Below the pieces are notes generated by a model that searched no databases, had not been told where the DNA came from, and saw only the letters and a list, made by a program, of their open reading frames with translations. A DNA stretch of 64,000 nt. It comes from a candidate division CSSED10-310 bacterium. GTDB lineage: Bacteria; CSSED10-310. Every line of letters starts with the position of its first letter. Positions within the stretch are counted from its first letter, which is position 1. Location: assembly GCA_016931515.1 (NCBI GenBank), contig JAFGEQ010000006.1, positions 1 to 64,000 of the forward strand, read 5' to 3'. A program made the position numbers and the translations under genes. Shown piece by piece: positions 63,369 through 64,000 of the stretch.

Positions 63369-63436
63369 TGTTTTTGCGTGTTTGACTCGGTTTCTTTTTG
63401 AGGAGTATGCTTGACTGCGTTGTGGGAGGACATTTG

Positions 63437-63895
63437 ATGAACCGGTATTTCGCGTCCATTGTGCTTTTTACACTGGCTGCTGTCCCAGTCTGGGGAATGT
63501 CTCAGTATAACAAGGATGACATTACCATCCCTCCCGAAAACTACATTGTAGAGATTGTGGACATTGATGGAGTCATCACCCGCGGTGAAAATGTGACTTA
63601 CGATGACCAGACCCTTGTTAGTGGCACGAGGGGTTCAACGGAGGTTTTTATTCCGTTCGAACGCATTCAATCGATTGATTTGACGAATAATGAAGATGTT
63701 ATAACCAGAGAGTTAAAGGACATCAAGGTGAACATCTTGCTGAATGACGGATCAAGCTTGGAAATAAATGGAAAGTGCCATAAAGAACTTACTGGCGAAT
63801 CCGATTTTGGGCGTTTCCGAATCCGTCTGGATCACATCCGGCGAGTATCTATTTTAGAGAAAAAACAATCTCCGGTTGGTGTAGAAATGCAATAA
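63437..63895 (+). CDS. Small exported protein of unknown function
   Basis: 152 residues, no recognised family. A signal peptide (MNRYFASIVLFTLAAVPVWG) is followed by a beta-rich domain of alternating hydrophobic residues (YIVEIVDIDGVITRGENVTYDDQTLVSGT, FIPFERIQSIDL, IKVNILLNDGSSLEINGK). That pattern suits a small beta-barrel or SH3-like fold, as seen in proteins that sense or bind ligands at the envelope. The start is chosen because GGAGG lies seven bases upstream. It is convergent with the DegT-type gene, seven bases from its stop. Confidence 0.75.
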   Translation: MNRYFASIVLFTLAAVPVWGMSQYNKDDITIPPENYIVEIVDIDGVITRGENVTYDDQTLVSGTRGSTEVFIPFERIQSIDLTNNEDVITRELKDIKVNILLNDGSSLEINGKCHKELTGESDFGRFRIRLDHIRRVSILEKKQSPVGVEMQ

Positions 63896-63902
63896 GAATA
63901 AT

Positions 63903-64000
63903 TTAATTTGTTGCTGCGTGGTCCAGGACTATCTGGATTATTGCATCCATTTCATGTTGAGTTAATGCCGGAAAAACCGGGATTGCCAATGAATGGGCGG
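63903..64000 (-). CDS. C-terminal end of a DegT/DnrJ/EryC1-type aminotransferase
   Basis: Only the last 32 codons are in the window, with the stop at 63903-63905, and the gene continues past the right edge. The end reads SLAIPVFPALTQHEMDAIIQ and then a short helix, which fits the family's C-terminus (a LPxFP-ELT-x6-I pattern). Members are PLP enzymes that aminate sugar nucleotides for surface polysaccharides. Assignment rests on this short tail alone. Confidence 0.7.
   Translation of the reverse strand, partial: AHSLAIPVFPALTQHEMDAIIQIVLDHAATN

Noticed and set aside
1-64000. Very frequent CCGGAT and ATCCGG words
   Set aside because: They arise from common codon pairs (Ile-Arg, Pro-Asp, Ser-Gly) in coding DNA and show no array or spacing, so I saw no reason to treat them as uptake or chi-like signals without counts.
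1-64000. tRNA genes, CRISPR arrays, insertion sequences, prophage
   Set aside because: The intergenic spaces are under 300 bases; I looked in them for cloverleaf arms, evenly spaced repeats and transposase motifs and found none.

Overview
The window is a dense bacterial chromosome segment with no rRNA, tRNA, CRISPR or insertion sequence that I can see. A complete lpxC points to a lipid A-making, Gram-negative-type envelope. SD sequences are strong, and TTG and GTG starts are common. Secreted proteins carry Pro/Thr-rich linkers, and sigma-54 regulators are prominent. Together these suggest a free-living, deep-branching Gram-negative lineage rather than a well-studied group. I cannot name the phylum from the sequence alone.

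Layout. 1-500: the end of a secreted PT-rich protein and its terminator. 694-5393 (minus): HD phosphohydrolase, M23 peptidase and two adjacent paralogues that look like enlarged proteasome/HslV-type subunits. 5446-13660 (minus): the classic translation and RNA cluster rimP-nusA-infB-DUF503-rbfA-truB-rpsO-pnp, with a terminator-like hairpin ahead of rimP and another after pnp. 13.8-20.1 kb: zinc-ribbon protein, Ppx/GppA phosphatase, lpxC, HAD hydrolase, SMR-like transporter, serine hydrolase and a polytopic GT-C-like membrane protein. 20.3-25.1 kb: a two-gene unit of a membrane-anchored disordered protein and a 1341-residue P-loop ATPase of PglY/BrxC (DUF6079-like) type. 25.1-34.2 kb: cyclophilin, then infA, MoaD-like, thioesterase, DUF4390-ntrY-ntrX and pyrR-pyrB-pyrC. 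34.3-38 kb: two prepilin-like genes behind a sigma-54-type promoter.

38-49 kb (minus): adenosine-specific kinase; a three-gene secreted set (Asp-box propeller protein, helix-hairpin-helix protein, giant Ig-like lipoprotein); a GlnD-like nucleotidyltransferase; and fabG. 49.1-53.8 kb (plus): yceD-rpmF-plsX-fabD-acpP, then tsaE-tsaD. 53.9-54.8 kb (plus): comEA-like and short ssb genes behind the best sigma-54 promoter match in the window. 54.8-63.3 kb (minus): ribF-rpiB-dCMP deaminase-nrdR, a large sigma-54 activator, a PP2C phosphatase and a PcrA/UvrD helicase. The right edge holds a small secreted protein and the C-terminus of a DegT-type aminotransferase.

How it fits together. Most genes are housekeeping: translation, phospholipid and fatty acid synthesis, pyrimidines, tRNA t6A, DNA repair. 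The less ordinary parts are (a) the tandem proteasome-like pair, where one member keeps a Thr/Asp/Lys triad and the other has lost the Lys; (b) the orphan PglY-like ATPase with its membrane partner; (c) a possible sigma-54-controlled DNA-uptake and pilus set (comEA-ssb, prepilins) alongside two sigma-54 activator genes; and (d) secreted proteins sharing an unnamed C-terminal domain.
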